DNA of 64,000 nucleotides from Aliikangiella maris (GCF_040719265.1 NZ_JBFDAH010000022.1:21074-85073); one strand, 5' to 3'; counted from the stretch's first letter, positions 46,267-56,472 are shown. Program-made: numbers and translations. The notes: generated by a model from the letters alone, not told the origin.

Positions 46267-46566
46267 TTAAATGTGGTAGGCCGCCATAATCGTCACATCA
46301 GTCACGGCGGGCTCAAAATATTGTTTTCTGACACTTAAATAGGCTTCATCTTTAAAAAACGCCTTCATTGTCGCTTTGTCCGGAAATCGAATGGTAAACA
46401 CACGATTGATATGATTATCAACCTCTGACTTGAGTACTTCAGCAATTTTCAAATCGTATCCAAATCTTCCGCCATACTGATGTAAGATTGGCATCATGGC
46501 TTTTCGATAATTTTGATAGCCAATATCATCAATCACAAATAGCCCGACTAAATTTTCAAATGCCAT
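46267..46566 (-). CDS. DUF1330 family protein
   Basis: 99 residues from the ATG at 46566. It has the dimeric alpha-beta-barrel pattern of DUF1330: NLVGLFVIDDIGYQNYRKAMMPILHQYGGRF, then RVFTIRFPDKATMKAFFKDEAYLSVRKQYF. Cytosolic, function unknown. An upstream in-frame Met (46584) would add six residues and lacks a better ribosome-binding site. Confidence 0.75.
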   Translation of the reverse strand: MAFENLVGLFVIDDIGYQNYRKAMMPILHQYGGRFGYDLKIAEVLKSEVDNHINRVFTIRFPDKATMKAFFKDEAYLSVRKQYFEPAVTDVTIMAAYHI

Positions 46567-46645
46567 AAACGCCTCACTCAACACACTCTGTAAAAATTTT
46601 AACTTGCTTTGACTCTATTTCAGATACATCAACTCATGCCTTGGC

Positions 46646-46672
46646 TCTGATTAAAGGCAATCTTTAATCAGA
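46646..46672. terminator. Hairpin between ettA and the DUF1330 gene
   Basis: Perfect 11-bp arms TCTGATTAAAG and CTTTAATCAGA around a 5-nt loop, 27 bp past the ettA stop. No U-tract follows, so it may be a 3'-end stabilising hairpin rather than an intrinsic terminator. Confidence 0.45.
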
Positions 46673-46698
46673 AACCAAACCAATAATTAGTATAAAGC

Positions 46699-48363
46699 CT
46701 AGCCGATCTTACGATATTTTATCCGGGTAGGCGTGTCTGCTTCATTACCCAAGCGACGTTTTCTATCAGCTTCATATTCGGCATAGTTACCTTCAAACCA
46801 AACTGTCTTACTATCGCCTTCGTAAGCTAAAATATGCGTAGCAACCCGATCTAAAAACCAGCGATCATGCGAAATAACCACGGCACAGCCCGGAAAGGCC
46901 AACAGGGCATCTTCGAGTGCACGCAAAGTTTCAACATCTAAATCGTTGGTCGGTTCATCCAACAGTAACAGATTTCCACCACTGCGCAGCAGCTTGGCTA
47001 AATGAACCCGGTTACGCTCACCACCCGATAGATCTTTAATAAACTTTTGCTGATCGCCACCTTTAAAGTTAAACCGTCCTACATACTGGCGAGAAGGAAT
47101 TTGGTAATTACCAACGGTAATGATATCGGAATCATCAGAAATTTCCTGCCATACAGTATTTGTATCTGTCAGGTTATCACGAGATTGATCAACATAGGCA
47201 ATTTCAACGGTTTCACCAACCCGTAACTCTCCGGCATCGGGCTTCTCCAGACCAACCAGCATTTTAAAAAGTGTTGATTTACCCGCCCCATTTGGTCCAA
47301 TAATTCCAACAATTCCACCTTGAGGCAGATTGAAATTTAAATCTTCTACTAGACATTTATCACCAAATCCTTTTTGAATATGATTGGCTTCAATAACCAA
47401 ATTTCCCAAGCGAGGACCTGGTGGAATATATAAATCACGTGTTTCATTACGGGTTTGATATTCTTGTGAGGAAAGCTCTTCAAATCGCGCCAGACGCGCT
47501 TTACTTTTGGCTTGTCGACCTTTCGGGTTTGAACGCACCCATTCCAACTCTTCTTTCATCGACTTAATACGAGCCGTTTCTTTTTTCTCTTCGATTTCTA
47601 ATCGCTTTTCTTTTTGCTCCAGCCAGGAAGAATAGTTACCTTCCCAAGGAATTCCATGACCTCTATCGAGCTCTAAAATCCAGCCAGCAACGTTATCCAG
47701 GAAGTAACGATCATGGGTAATAGCTACCACTGTGCCTTTAAAATCCTGTAAAAACCGTTCTAACCAAGCAACAGATTCAGCATCAAGGTGGTTAGTTGGC
47801 TCATCTAGCAACAACATATCTGGCTTAGAGAGTAATAATTTACATAATGCCACTCGGCGTTTTTCACCACCCGACAAATGTTTAACTTCGGCATCCCAAG
47901 GCGGTAAACGCAACGCTTCTGCGGCTTTATCAAGCATTCGATCAACTTCCCATCCGCCCACAGCATCAATCTTATCTTGCAGTTCAGCCTGTTCTTTTAG
48001 CAAAGCATCAAAGTCTGCATCAGGATCGGCAAATGCATTACTGACTTCCTCAAAGCGCTTTAATATTTGCTTAATTTCGCCAATGCCTTCTTCAACATTG
48101 CCTCTGACATCTTTGCTTTCATCTAATTGTGGTTCTTGAGGGAGATAGCCAATATTAGTTCCTTTCAGTGGAATAGCCTCACCTTCAATTTCAGTATCTA
48201 TTCCTGCCATAATGCGCAAAAGTGTCGACTTTCCCGCGCCATTGAGACCGAGAACCCCAATTTTTGCCCCAGGAAAAAAACTCAGTGAAATATCTTTCAG
48301 AATAGTCTTTTGCGGCGGGACAATTTTACTGACCCGGTTCATTGAAAATATATATTGTGCCAT
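46699..48363 (-). CDS. ettA: Energy-dependent translational throttle protein EttA (ABC-F)
   Basis: 554 residues, nearly identical in length to E. coli EttA (555). The start MAQYIFSMNRVSKIVPPQ matches that family. Two ABC domains: Walker A GLNGAGKSTLL and GPNGAGKSTLF, signatures LSGGEKRRV and LSGGERNRV, Walker B LLLDEPTNHLD and LLLDEPTNDLD. Between them lie the arm and the linker rich in Lys/Arg/Glu that reach the ribosomal E site. It gates the ribosome according to the ATP/ADP ratio. No transmembrane part. An in-frame Met at 48372 is rejected because MAQ is the family start. Confidence 0.96.
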   Translation of the reverse strand: MAQYIFSMNRVSKIVPPQKTILKDISLSFFPGAKIGVLGLNGAGKSTLLRIMAGIDTEIEGEAIPLKGTNIGYLPQEPQLDESKDVRGNVEEGIGEIKQILKRFEEVSNAFADPDADFDALLKEQAELQDKIDAVGGWEVDRMLDKAAEALRLPPWDAEVKHLSGGEKRRVALCKLLLSKPDMLLLDEPTNHLDAESVAWLERFLQDFKGTVVAITHDRYFLDNVAGWILELDRGHGIPWEGNYSSWLEQKEKRLEIEEKKETARIKSMKEELEWVRSNPKGRQAKSKARLARFEELSSQEYQTRNETRDLYIPPGPRLGNLVIEANHIQKGFGDKCLVEDLNFNLPQGGIVGIIGPNGAGKSTLFKMLVGLEKPDAGELRVGETVEIAYVDQSRDNLTDTNTVWQEISDDSDIITVGNYQIPSRQYVGRFNFKGGDQQKFIKDLSGGERNRVHLAKLLRSGGNLLLLDEPTNDLDVETLRALEDALLAFPGCAVVISHDRWFLDRVATHILAYEGDSKTVWFEGNYAEYEADRKRRLGNEADTPTRIKYRKIG

Positions 48364-48487
48364 GAATATCAATTGCCCTTTTAATCTGTCAAAACTACAG
48401 CGAATTTTATCATCGGATGGCTTGAGGATGTAACCGCTTTATTGGACAATGCAGCCTTTATTCCCATAAAAGGAACGGTCTGGCAAC

Positions 48488-50224
48488 ATGTGTACATTTC
48501 TCAATCGAATCTGTTTACTGTTTTTTGCTGCACTTGCTAACAATCTTTTGGCAAGTGAGTCACCTAATATTTCATTCAAAGATATTCCGCTGGACGACTC
48601 GACCGTACAACAAATATACAATCAAGTTGATAAACGCGATGCCTCCCATGAAATATTTCAGCAAGCACTCGCCGCGGATGATTTAACTCAACAAAATGCC
48701 GCCTTACTCGGCTTGGGTCGTATCGGTGGAAAAATGGCAATTGCGATGGTTACTCCATTTTTAGGTGCTGATAAACCTTCATTGCGTAAAAATGCAGCCT
48801 TCGCTATTGGCATTAGCGCCGATAAAGAAAACGCGCCGTTATTATGGCAACAACTGGCTAAGGAAACCCACCCTTCAGTCAAAAGTGAAATTTATCTTGC
48901 CCTGGGTTTACTTGGTCCAGATCAATTGGTAAGTCAATTATTGAAACAATTACCTAAAGAGAAAAATATTGAATTGCAAGGGGCGTTATTCCATGGACTC
49001 GGCACCGCCATGGTATTTAACCCACAGTTAAAAGACGATCTGTCACAAGTTGACTTTAATTCACTGCTTGACAGACTGGCAGCACAACCAGAAATAGCCA
49101 ACAAAATTGGTCTGTTTATCAACCGCGTTCCCGAAGTTGCTAAATATTTATCTGCGACAAAACTATTAAGTCTGACCAAGCAAAAACTCACTTCGCAGCA
49201 AATTATGGTCGTTGCACGCTTAATTAATAAAGTCAGCGAAAATAATTCTGCACAAAGCCAGCAAACCAATCGCGCTTTTGTTGCTTGGTTGATTGAACAA
49301 AGTGACAGTCAGGATCTGGGGGTACAAATTGCAGCTACGCAAGGATTAAAAAATCTGATTGATTTTCCGCAAACCTTAATTCAATTAGGGAAATTACAAC
49401 TCTCTCATCAGCCGCAACTGGCGCATACCGCACTGCAAGTCATCGCACAATCTAAGATCGATTCAGAAAAAGTGATGGGACTGCTAAAGCAACAACTAAA
49501 AAATGACAATCCAGCAATGGTAGTTGAAGCAATCAACGGCCTGATTTCGCGACAAAATAAAGATAAAATGAGCTGGATTGTTAAACTAATCAAACATCCA
49601 TCTGACTATGTAAAAATTCGCTTGCTGGGTGCATTACATAATAAATCAAAAACAGATTTTAAAAAAACCATTGAGTTTTTTACAAACGATCCCAGCGAAG
49701 CAGTTGCCAATGTCGCTAAAAGCCTGCTCACCGATAACCAACAAGAAAAAGTCACCACGGCAGTCACACCTAAGTTTACAGAAGTACGCAAAGTAATCGA
49801 TAAGAAAATAGTTTTATCGACAACCGCAGGTGAAATCACTCTGGCTTTACTTCCCCAAGCACCATACACCAGTTGGCACTTTGTTCAATATGTTAATCAG
49901 GGTTTATACAATGGCAGCTACTTTAGCCGTGTAATCGGCAACTTTGTTGCTCAAGGTGGCGATTCAATTGGCAATGGTGAAGGGTCGAGTAATACCACGA
50001 TTCGCGAAGAAATTAGTTTTCTAGCGCATATCCCAATGACAGTCGGCATAGCCACACTTGGTAAAGACACCGGTACTTCACAGTTTTTTATTAATACCGC
50101 CAGAAATTTACACTTAGATAGAAAATACACGATTTTCGCTACTGTTATTGCAGGTCAGGAAAATGTTTATCAATTAACAAATGGTGCTAAAATTATTGAA
50201 GCCAAGGTCGTTGAAGCTGACTAG
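48488..50224 (+). CDS. HEAT-repeat protein fused to a cyclophilin-type peptidyl-prolyl isomerase
   Basis: 578 residues. A signal-like N-terminus (ICLLFFAALANNLLASE) is followed by about 400 residues of HEAT/PBS-like helical repeats (ALLGLGRIGGKMAIAMV, AAFAIGISADKENAPLLWQQLA, KSEIYLALGLLGPD). A cyclophilin domain occupies about 437-575, with FSRVIGNFVAQGGD holding the catalytic Arg, and TSQFFINTARNLHLDRKYTIFATVI. It probably catalyses prolyl cis-trans isomerisation outside the cytoplasm, with the repeats binding client proteins. Divergent from ettA. Confidence 0.85.
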   Translation: MCTFLNRICLLFFAALANNLLASESPNISFKDIPLDDSTVQQIYNQVDKRDASHEIFQQALAADDLTQQNAALLGLGRIGGKMAIAMVTPFLGADKPSLRKNAAFAIGISADKENAPLLWQQLAKETHPSVKSEIYLALGLLGPDQLVSQLLKQLPKEKNIELQGALFHGLGTAMVFNPQLKDDLSQVDFNSLLDRLAAQPEIANKIGLFINRVPEVAKYLSATKLLSLTKQKLTSQQIMVVARLINKVSENNSAQSQQTNRAFVAWLIEQSDSQDLGVQIAATQGLKNLIDFPQTLIQLGKLQLSHQPQLAHTALQVIAQSKIDSEKVMGLLKQQLKNDNPAMVVEAINGLISRQNKDKMSWIVKLIKHPSDYVKIRLLGALHNKSKTDFKKTIEFFTNDPSEAVANVAKSLLTDNQQEKVTTAVTPKFTEVRKVIDKKIVLSTTAGEITLALLPQAPYTSWHFVQYVNQGLYNGSYFSRVIGNFVAQGGDSIGNGEGSSNTTIREEISFLAHIPMTVGIATLGKDTGTSQFFINTARNLHLDRKYTIFATVIAGQENVYQLTNGAKIIEAKVVEAD

Positions 50225-50375
50225 CGATTAAAACGATTTAACTGGCTCGAAAGAATCATTAAAAGTTTCACTGGTTACTTTAAAATTATCACTTGTTACA
50301 CCTGAGTATAGTTAACAACCTTGATATTTGATATTTGATATATCATAAAAGAACTTTGGTAAAAGAAGAAGAGTA

Positions 50376-50420
50376 AGCCCACCTTACAGTGGGCTAATAT
50401 AAACAGTGGGCTAATATAAA
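50376..50420. terminator. Hairpin with a duplicated 3' arm
   Basis: AGCCCAC pairs with GTGGGCT. The segment CAGTGGGCTAATATAAA is repeated exactly (50387-50403 and 50404-50420), so either copy can pair with the single left arm. Lies between the convergent isomerase and Lrp-type genes. No strong U-tract. Confidence 0.5.
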
Positions 50421-50502
50421 AAACCGGTATTACATTTATCAGATAAATAGCTTACGACCGCCCGATGATAAAGAGCCATCATCAATCAGATAACTAACCG
50501 AC

Positions 50503-50973
50503 TTATTTGATTGGAATACCATTCAAAGGTTTACAAATATCTAATACCATTGAGGTATGCACACGGGCAACTCCTTCAATTGCCGAGATCGTATCATTGA
50601 CTAAGTGATTCAGTTGCTGTGAATTTTTTACCATGACTCGAATTTGTAAATCATGGCTACCTGTAATGTGTAAAATTTCAACAACTTCATCTATGGCTTT
50701 GAGTTCAGCTAATACTTGGTTTCTTTTTTCGATAGTATGATCTTCGAAGTCAACAAACACCAGACTCACTACATCAAATCCCGCTTTTCGATGCTCAAGT
50801 ACTGCTACATAACCTTTAATGTATCCAAAAGACTCAAGCTTCTCTATTCGCGAGTGGCAAGCAGGTGCAGATAATCCCACCAACTCAGCCAGCCTATTTA
50901 ATCTAATACGACCATCTTTTTGGAGAATGCTTAATATTTTCCAATCGATTTCGTTTAAATTTATTTCTACCAT
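50503..50973 (-). CDS. Lrp/AsnC family transcriptional regulator
   Basis: 156 residues. The N-terminal helix-turn-helix reads LDxKIL-type (IDWKILSILQKDGRIRLNRLAELVGLSAPACHSRIEKLESFGYI), and the C-terminal RAM/ACT effector domain contains ITGSHDLQIRVMVKNSQQL. It binds DNA as an oligomer and usually responds to an amino acid. Target genes cannot be told from position: the upstream neighbour is separated by 514 bp. Confidence 0.93.
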   Translation of the reverse strand: MVEINLNEIDWKILSILQKDGRIRLNRLAELVGLSAPACHSRIEKLESFGYIKGYVAVLEHRKAGFDVVSLVFVDFEDHTIEKRNQVLAELKAIDEVVEILHITGSHDLQIRVMVKNSQQLNHLVNDTISAIEGVARVHTSMVLDICKPLNGIPIK

Positions 50974-51487
50974 TTGCTCGTATAAATTGTACCTGGGTGT
51001 GCCAATAGTAGAACAATTGCAAACTAATGAAAAGATTCACTAAGACACATTTGCAGAGTTTTTTATTGCCTAACAGCAAAAAACACATAATCACATACGG
51101 TAATATGACAGTTTTCACTAAATTCTTATATCAGAGAAAATTTACTGTAAGAAAATATTATAAAAAGAAATTCCAACCAGTTAATACAGCAAACGCCAGC
51201 CCACCTGAGTTTGCTGGAAGTGCAGTAAGGATTTGCTAAGCTTGTCATAGGGTTACGTAAAGGTTAAGTCGCCATTGATATTAAAAGTTGAGTTAATTTG
51301 ATACAGCAAAACCAAGTTTTCATCAATTTAAGTTTAACAATATTTAGTTCTATAACCTTTACAATTATTTCGCCTTTTAGCACTGCTATCTGCGAGTGAT
51401 TTGGCGTTTAAGCGTATTTACCTATCATAGCGAACCGCCATTAGTAATAATCAGCGACCAAAGAAAGTTGCGCCGCTAACCATTTGC
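50974..51487. other. Intergenic region between the Lrp-type and AstE-like genes
   Basis: 514 bp. It should hold the Lrp-type promoter. Nothing recognised beyond AT-rich sequence; short open frames lack start sites and coding character. Confidence 0.4.
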
Positions 51488-52513
51488 TTAATGATTCAGT
51501 GTGGCATAAAACAGGCAGTCTTTGGTCGCAATCTCGCGCAACGTGGTAATCATAAATAATTGCATCGACTGTTTAGCATAAACCTCATTATTTCGGGTTT
51601 CGATCAGTTGCCCTATACGATTAACGCCTTGCTCGTCAGTCGCTTTTAGAGGTAGCTGCTGCTGTTGATTGTACCAACCTAAAAACTCACCTTCATTAAT
51701 CTGTTTTTGATTGAACTGCTCAATATCTTCGCGAAAGGTAATATTACAGGTGGGTAATTTATTTTGTGCAAAACCAACAACAGCTTTATCAACCAGCTCT
51801 ACCCGTATAGGATGACGATGAACCGACATGTTTTTGGTTTCTCTTTCAAATAAATCATTGAGAGTAAAATATTGTGCCAACCCATCACAGGCAACCTGAT
51901 GGGAGCGAATCTGATTAGCACCGCCGCATTCGACAGTGACAATTGGTGCACCAAGTGATTGCTCCATCAATGCCCCCACCTTTAACCCAGTAAAAATAAA
52001 TTTTTGTGTAAATAACTCAGCCAAAGCCAGCTCTTTGATTGAATCATAAATCGAAACGGCAAATGCCGGACTATTGCCTGAGGTATTATGCAAATCAATA
52101 ACGGCTTCGGGACGCACCTCTTCAATTGCCCGTTTAATTTGTCTGGCACGAATAGCAATCTCATGATCATTTTCAAGGGGTTCTGCAAAAAAGCGATTTA
52201 AATCTTCTCCCGAAGGAATATAACGCTGAGAAAATGCTGGAGCAATTTGTGCCGCTTCTGGATTACAAATAATAATTCTGATATTGGTTATTGGCTTGAA
52301 CGCTTGTTTCAACCACCAATGAGTAGCAATAAATCCAGAAGGTTCATTTCCATGAATCAAGGTTGTTACAACTCGCCATCTCGACGTATCCTGGCCTTTA
52401 ATATCAATAATTGACAAACCATTTAATTGATGTAAAAAATCCAACGCTTCAGGCTGAATAGAATGACGAAAGGAGTCACCGAAATATTCAGGAATGGGAG
52501 AAAGTATTTTCAT
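51488..52513 (-). CDS. Succinylglutamate desuccinylase/aspartoacylase family protein
   Basis: 341 residues, close to AstE (322 in E. coli). Zinc-site motifs are IHGNEPSG (His and Glu), DLNRFF and DLHNTSGN (third ligand), and the catalytic Glu probably lies in TVECGGAN. The family hydrolyses N-acyl amino acids such as N-succinylglutamate or N-acetylaspartate in the cytosol. No astABCD genes are nearby, so the substrate is open. The ATG has GAGAGG upstream. The Lrp-type gene downstream could be its regulator, but only by proximity. Confidence 0.85.
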   Translation of the reverse strand: MKILSPIPEYFGDSFRHSIQPEALDFLHQLNGLSIIDIKGQDTSRWRVVTTLIHGNEPSGFIATHWWLKQAFKPITNIRIIICNPEAAQIAPAFSQRYIPSGEDLNRFFAEPLENDHEIAIRARQIKRAIEEVRPEAVIDLHNTSGNSPAFAVSIYDSIKELALAELFTQKFIFTGLKVGALMEQSLGAPIVTVECGGANQIRSHQVACDGLAQYFTLNDLFERETKNMSVHRHPIRVELVDKAVVGFAQNKLPTCNITFREDIEQFNQKQINEGEFLGWYNQQQQLPLKATDEQGVNRIGQLIETRNNEVYAKQSMQLFMITTLREIATKDCLFYATLNH

Positions 52514-53130
52514 AGAGTTCCTCTCTGGTTATGGATTTTAACGCTTTTCTGTTTAACTAAAAAAGAAATTCGTTTGTTGATTGCTTCGAATGTTAATTAC
52601 TTCGAAGCAGACTGTATCAGTTGAATATAACAGTTCAAATTTAAAACGACCTTAACACAAGTCAATAAAGTCATTTTATTTGATTTTTTGCAATAGAATT
52701 TTCACTGGCGTAAAGCAGTATTACACATCTTATACGGCAGTTAAAAAAATCACATAAAGCGTTCAGGCTATCAAATCATACATTGTGTTTTTGTGCGGCA
52801 TTTCAATATCGACAAGTTAATATTTACCATTTAATCTCTCGAAAAAATCTAACACCTTATCGAACATTCTCCTTCAGCATAATTCAAGGCCATTCATCCT
52901 TTTATCGGTATACATTGATTTTTTAGTGGCTATTTCAATTTTTTAGCTTCTATTTTTTATATTCGCCCGTCACATCCCTGTTGTTAATATTCCATTAAAT
53001 TCTATAGCCCCCCTTAAATTAATTGATTACTTCTTTGCGTTATTTTTTGTGGTTAACGTCTACAATTTACCTTTTAAACCCATCGTTTTTTACACTCTAT
53101 TTTGATTGTTTCCACAAGCTCGTAAGCTGT
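52514..53130. other. Long intergenic region
   Basis: 617 bp of strongly AT-rich sequence between the GCL-like and AstE-like genes. It should contain the AstE-like promoter. I see no RNA gene, terminator or repeat; the plus-strand open frame starting at 53023 reads as a shadow. Confidence 0.4.
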
Positions 53131-54603
53131 TTAGTATTTTTTGGGCCAGTCACTAACAGGACAACCTTCTTTTTGATGAAGATAATAACGCTCCATCATT
53201 TTTTTACACGCTGTAAAGTTATCATACTGTGAACGTAACGATGTTAATATTTTCTTTTGCCAAATGGCCCCGTTCATTCCAAGTGCCAATCGACGCTGAA
53301 TGAGATTTAAAAACTTATCTCGCTCTTTTAAGTCAACCTGCAATCGGCTTAAGCCGTCATTTGCAATCAGTAACATTTCGTCAATAACATTCTTAATTGG
53401 CACTTCAACCGGTTTGTTTTGAAACTTTTGTGGCCATAAAATGGTTGCATGCAAGCTGTTTTTCGCTGCGCGATAAAAATTATATTCGGCAAATCGAAAA
53501 GGAATTCTGGCAATATACTCATCAATTTTATCTTGTAGCCCTACGGCCATACCTATTGAAAACGCCGCATTAGCCGCCATATCTAAGGCAGTCGGCCCGG
53601 CAGGCAAGGCTCTAAACTCTATGCGCAAATGACCTTTGCCATGATTGGAGTAAATTGCACGATGCCACGGCCAGGTTGACCCCATATGCAGATTAAGCTC
53701 TGCTAGTTCAGGAATTGGAGCGCTATCGTTTTCATTAATTATTTCAGGAAAAATAGGCTGATATAAGTTAACCGTTTCTGCAAAAAGCTCCCAAGCGCTT
53801 TTTCTCACCCAGCCATGTCCAAAGGTAACTCTCGCAGGCTGACGCCATCCAGATGCGTCTGGCATTCTGCTGTCGATAGACTGTTTGAACAACACAACTC
53901 GAGTTTCATCCCACGTACACTGTCCCAAAAACACACCTGAATTAGCCGCTACCGCCAGCGCCATAGGTAAAGTTAATTGTGCCGCATTAAATACATTGGC
54001 AAACTGTTCAGGTTTTACCATTAAGTGCACTTGAAAGGAGGTATTTGCCCCTTCGACGCAGACATCTGAGGTTTTAAAATCAACGGGTTCTTCACCATCA
54101 ATTTTTATATGAAATGGTTCGCCTCGTTGTTTTAATAACTCTCTCGCTAAAACTTTATAGCGATCAACTGGCGTCATAAATTCGTGGGAGAGATGCCTTT
54201 CTTGCAGTGTAGGCAAAATACCAATGGCCAATGGGCGAGTTTTAATTTCTTCTCCCGCCCGACAAATATCATTATATTTTTCAAGAATTTCTTGCGTTAA
54301 GGAAGAAAACGGACGCCCTTTTGCAAGCACAGGTTTTAGATTAACTTCCATATTAAAGGTATTAAGTTCTGACTGAAATTGTGAGTGATTTAATAGTTTG
54401 AGTAATTGTAGATTTACTGGATTGACTTCGCCATTTTCATCCAACAAATAGACCTCAAGCTCTGCACCAATGCAGGTTTCATCATGACCAAACTCAGGTA
54501 GAAGTATAATCTTTTTTAACTGATCAACCTGCTGATGAATTTTGTGATTAAATAGCTCATAATCGTCTGCAGAATATTCTTTTTCACAGATATCTCTACC
54601 CAT
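53131..54603 (-). CDS. Glutamate-cysteine ligase-like (GCS2 family) carboxylate-amine ligase
   Basis: 490 residues. Signature GAELEVYLLDENGEVNPV near the N-terminus, then FNMEVNLKPV, GANTSFQVHLMVKPEQFANVFNAAQ, MALAVAANSGVFLG and HLRIEFRALPAGPTALDMAANAAF, all typical of the ATP-dependent GCS2/YbdK fold that joins glutamate to an amine. It could make gamma-glutamylcysteine for glutathione, but GCS2 members vary in acceptor. The ATG has GGAG 6 bp upstream. Probably monocistronic, preceded by a 111-bp gap after the phosphoesterase gene. Confidence 0.82.
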   Translation of the reverse strand: MGRDICEKEYSADDYELFNHKIHQQVDQLKKIILLPEFGHDETCIGAELEVYLLDENGEVNPVNLQLLKLLNHSQFQSELNTFNMEVNLKPVLAKGRPFSSLTQEILEKYNDICRAGEEIKTRPLAIGILPTLQERHLSHEFMTPVDRYKVLARELLKQRGEPFHIKIDGEEPVDFKTSDVCVEGANTSFQVHLMVKPEQFANVFNAAQLTLPMALAVAANSGVFLGQCTWDETRVVLFKQSIDSRMPDASGWRQPARVTFGHGWVRKSAWELFAETVNLYQPIFPEIINENDSAPIPELAELNLHMGSTWPWHRAIYSNHGKGHLRIEFRALPAGPTALDMAANAAFSIGMAVGLQDKIDEYIARIPFRFAEYNFYRAAKNSLHATILWPQKFQNKPVEVPIKNVIDEMLLIANDGLSRLQVDLKERDKFLNLIQRRLALGMNGAIWQKKILTSLRSQYDNFTACKKMMERYYLHQKEGCPVSDWPKKY

Positions 54604-54714
54604 TGTTACTCCATCAATTTAATAATGATAGATAATAATAACAGAATTTTTGTCAAGGGGAATTAACCTCGATCAATCGCACCAGATTAATTAAAAGAAA
54701 AAAACAATAATATA

Positions 54715-56307
54715 TTATTGCGTAACAGAAATACCGGAGGAAAATTCACAAAGTCCCTGTGCCAGATTTTGCTCACTCGAACAGTTTACCAAGGTTAATT
54801 TTTTAGCCGGATTGACCAGCTTTGCCTGCCATTGACCATTGGCCTTTACATTCATTGTTAAAAAACCATAAGCATCGACAATTTTATTGTTATAGCGTAA
54901 TTCGTTATTAGTTGTTAAGACCCTCACTTGTTGATTATCAATACTGGCGGTAACCGCACCATCTGGCGCAGCAGAGTCTAGCGCAACCCCACTAGTCCCA
55001 ATCACTAATTGTGGTGCACGATCCTGGGCAAAACTCACACTTTGATAACGATGCATATGCCCCGCTAACAATAATTGAATAGCGCTTGAGAGTCGCTTGC
55101 CAGGTTGTTGTGCAATAGCTTGTTGCATCATCTGATTAATGCAGCCAAATTGGTTCGTGCTAGTACACCCAGTGCTTTCCGTTGCATAGTATTCGGTAAT
55201 CCCCCAAATCGGTCGATGTCCCATTAACCAGGCAGGTTTATCACCCGTCATCTGATTAATTGCGGCAAACTCTTTTGTATAAATGCTTGTAAATGGAGAA
55301 TCCGTAAAACTATCGCAGGCATTAGCAGAGTCTACAACAATAATATCCAGATTGTTAAAGCCAACTTTATAACTAGGTATTTGAATGGTATTGTCGATTG
55401 CACTTAAATTAAGCTGTGGCTTTGGACAACTTAACTGTTGGTCACCAGTGATCAGATTAGAATGCGGATCTAAAAAGTAAAAATAGCCCGCGCCAGCGCG
55501 ACTACATAGTTCATGATTCCCCCGTGCAACCACCCAAGGTGCAGCAGCTAGCAATTTTTTAGCTGGTTTGAAAACATCATCATGCCAGTTTTGCCAAATA
55601 TCAGGATAATTACTATTATCCGCCGACTGACTATAAAAAGGCGTGCCTGGCTGCTGCTCGCAATGTTCGGCTTGAGAGCTACCATCACCGGCATCATATG
55701 TCCAATGTTTCACTTGCTGCAATTGTCCCTGTTGATTTTTTTCAGTAAAGTAAACATCGCCTGAAGTACCACGATAGTTATAGTCACCCATATGTAAAAT
55801 CAAGTCAGGCTTCATTTTAGCACCGGCATCTGCCAGCGTTTTAAATGGTTCGGCTGCTTCGCCGGGTAAACACCCTCCTTTACCAGGTTTTGCTCGTTTA
55901 CAACCACTGTCACCATAAACAAAAATATTTTGCGGATTAGACATAGCGACCGGTAAGCGAACAGTCTGTTGTTTAAATTGAACTTGATAGGCTTTATCGA
56001 AGTCAATTTGCGCTTCACACACTATAACCGAAAAGTGATTCGGATTTTCACGAGGAATCATTATTTGCACTGCGTCAGCATTGGCTTTTTGGGTAGCTTG
56101 GGATTTTATAGGTGCAATACTCGGACACAACTGCGCTTCATCGATAATCGTTCGGGCAAGCGCAATATTTTTACCTTGTGATGATTGCCCCAACACAACA
56201 TAGTTGGCATAAGACTTTGCGGCAACATCCGCATTAACAAATTGTCCCATGCAAGAAATACCGCTGCACAGCACGCCTAATATGTTTAATCGAATTATTC
56301 GGTTCAA
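54715..56307 (-). CDS. Exported metallophosphoesterase
   Basis: 530 residues. No ATG precedes the conserved start; a TTG with AAGGAAA upstream is used. A signal peptide (LNILGVLCSGISCMGQFVNADVAA) leads into a calcineurin-like fold with metal-binding motifs VYGDSGC, HMGDYNYRG, ARGNHELC and LLAGHMHRYQ. These coordinate a dinuclear metal centre and hydrolyse phosphomonoesters or diesters in the periplasm or outside the cell. Many Cys residues suggest disulfides. Substrate unknown. Gene stands alone. Confidence 0.9.
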   Translation of the reverse strand: MNRIIRLNILGVLCSGISCMGQFVNADVAAKSYANYVVLGQSSQGKNIALARTIIDEAQLCPSIAPIKSQATQKANADAVQIMIPRENPNHFSVIVCEAQIDFDKAYQVQFKQQTVRLPVAMSNPQNIFVYGDSGCKRAKPGKGGCLPGEAAEPFKTLADAGAKMKPDLILHMGDYNYRGTSGDVYFTEKNQQGQLQQVKHWTYDAGDGSSQAEHCEQQPGTPFYSQSADNSNYPDIWQNWHDDVFKPAKKLLAAAPWVVARGNHELCSRAGAGYFYFLDPHSNLITGDQQLSCPKPQLNLSAIDNTIQIPSYKVGFNNLDIIVVDSANACDSFTDSPFTSIYTKEFAAINQMTGDKPAWLMGHRPIWGITEYYATESTGCTSTNQFGCINQMMQQAIAQQPGKRLSSAIQLLLAGHMHRYQSVSFAQDRAPQLVIGTSGVALDSAAPDGAVTASIDNQQVRVLTTNNELRYNNKIVDAYGFLTMNVKANGQWQAKLVNPAKKLTLVNCSSEQNLAQGLCEFSSGISVTQ

Positions 56308-56472
56308 AATGGTTTCCTTATTGTTATTGAAGTTATTGTTATTGAGTTATCGTTTTAGTTTAACGAAAATAAATAATGAAGGACTTAGAATTTACCAATA
56401 ATCGCAAAAAGAGCTTTTTACTTGCGCTATATGCCTAGGCAGATAAGCATAAGCATTTATTTACAAAAAGAA

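Noticed and set aside
46070..46275. Plus-strand open frame of about 60 codons between the regulator and the DUF1330 gene
   Set aside because: No start codon or ribosome-binding site precedes it and the sequence has no recognisable pattern.
47732..48139. Plus-strand ORF of 135 codons
   Set aside because: Fully antisense to ettA, whose ABC motifs are complete on the other strand.
50319..50345. Possible FNR/CRP-like site in TTGATATTTGATATTTGATA
   Set aside because: Only one half-site fits; the stretch is a simple TTTGATA repeat in a convergent intergenic region with no promoter to control.
53023..53232. Plus-strand ORF of 69 codons
   Set aside because: Half of it is antisense to the GCL-like gene and the rest is AT-rich; hydrophobicity comes from T-rich codons.
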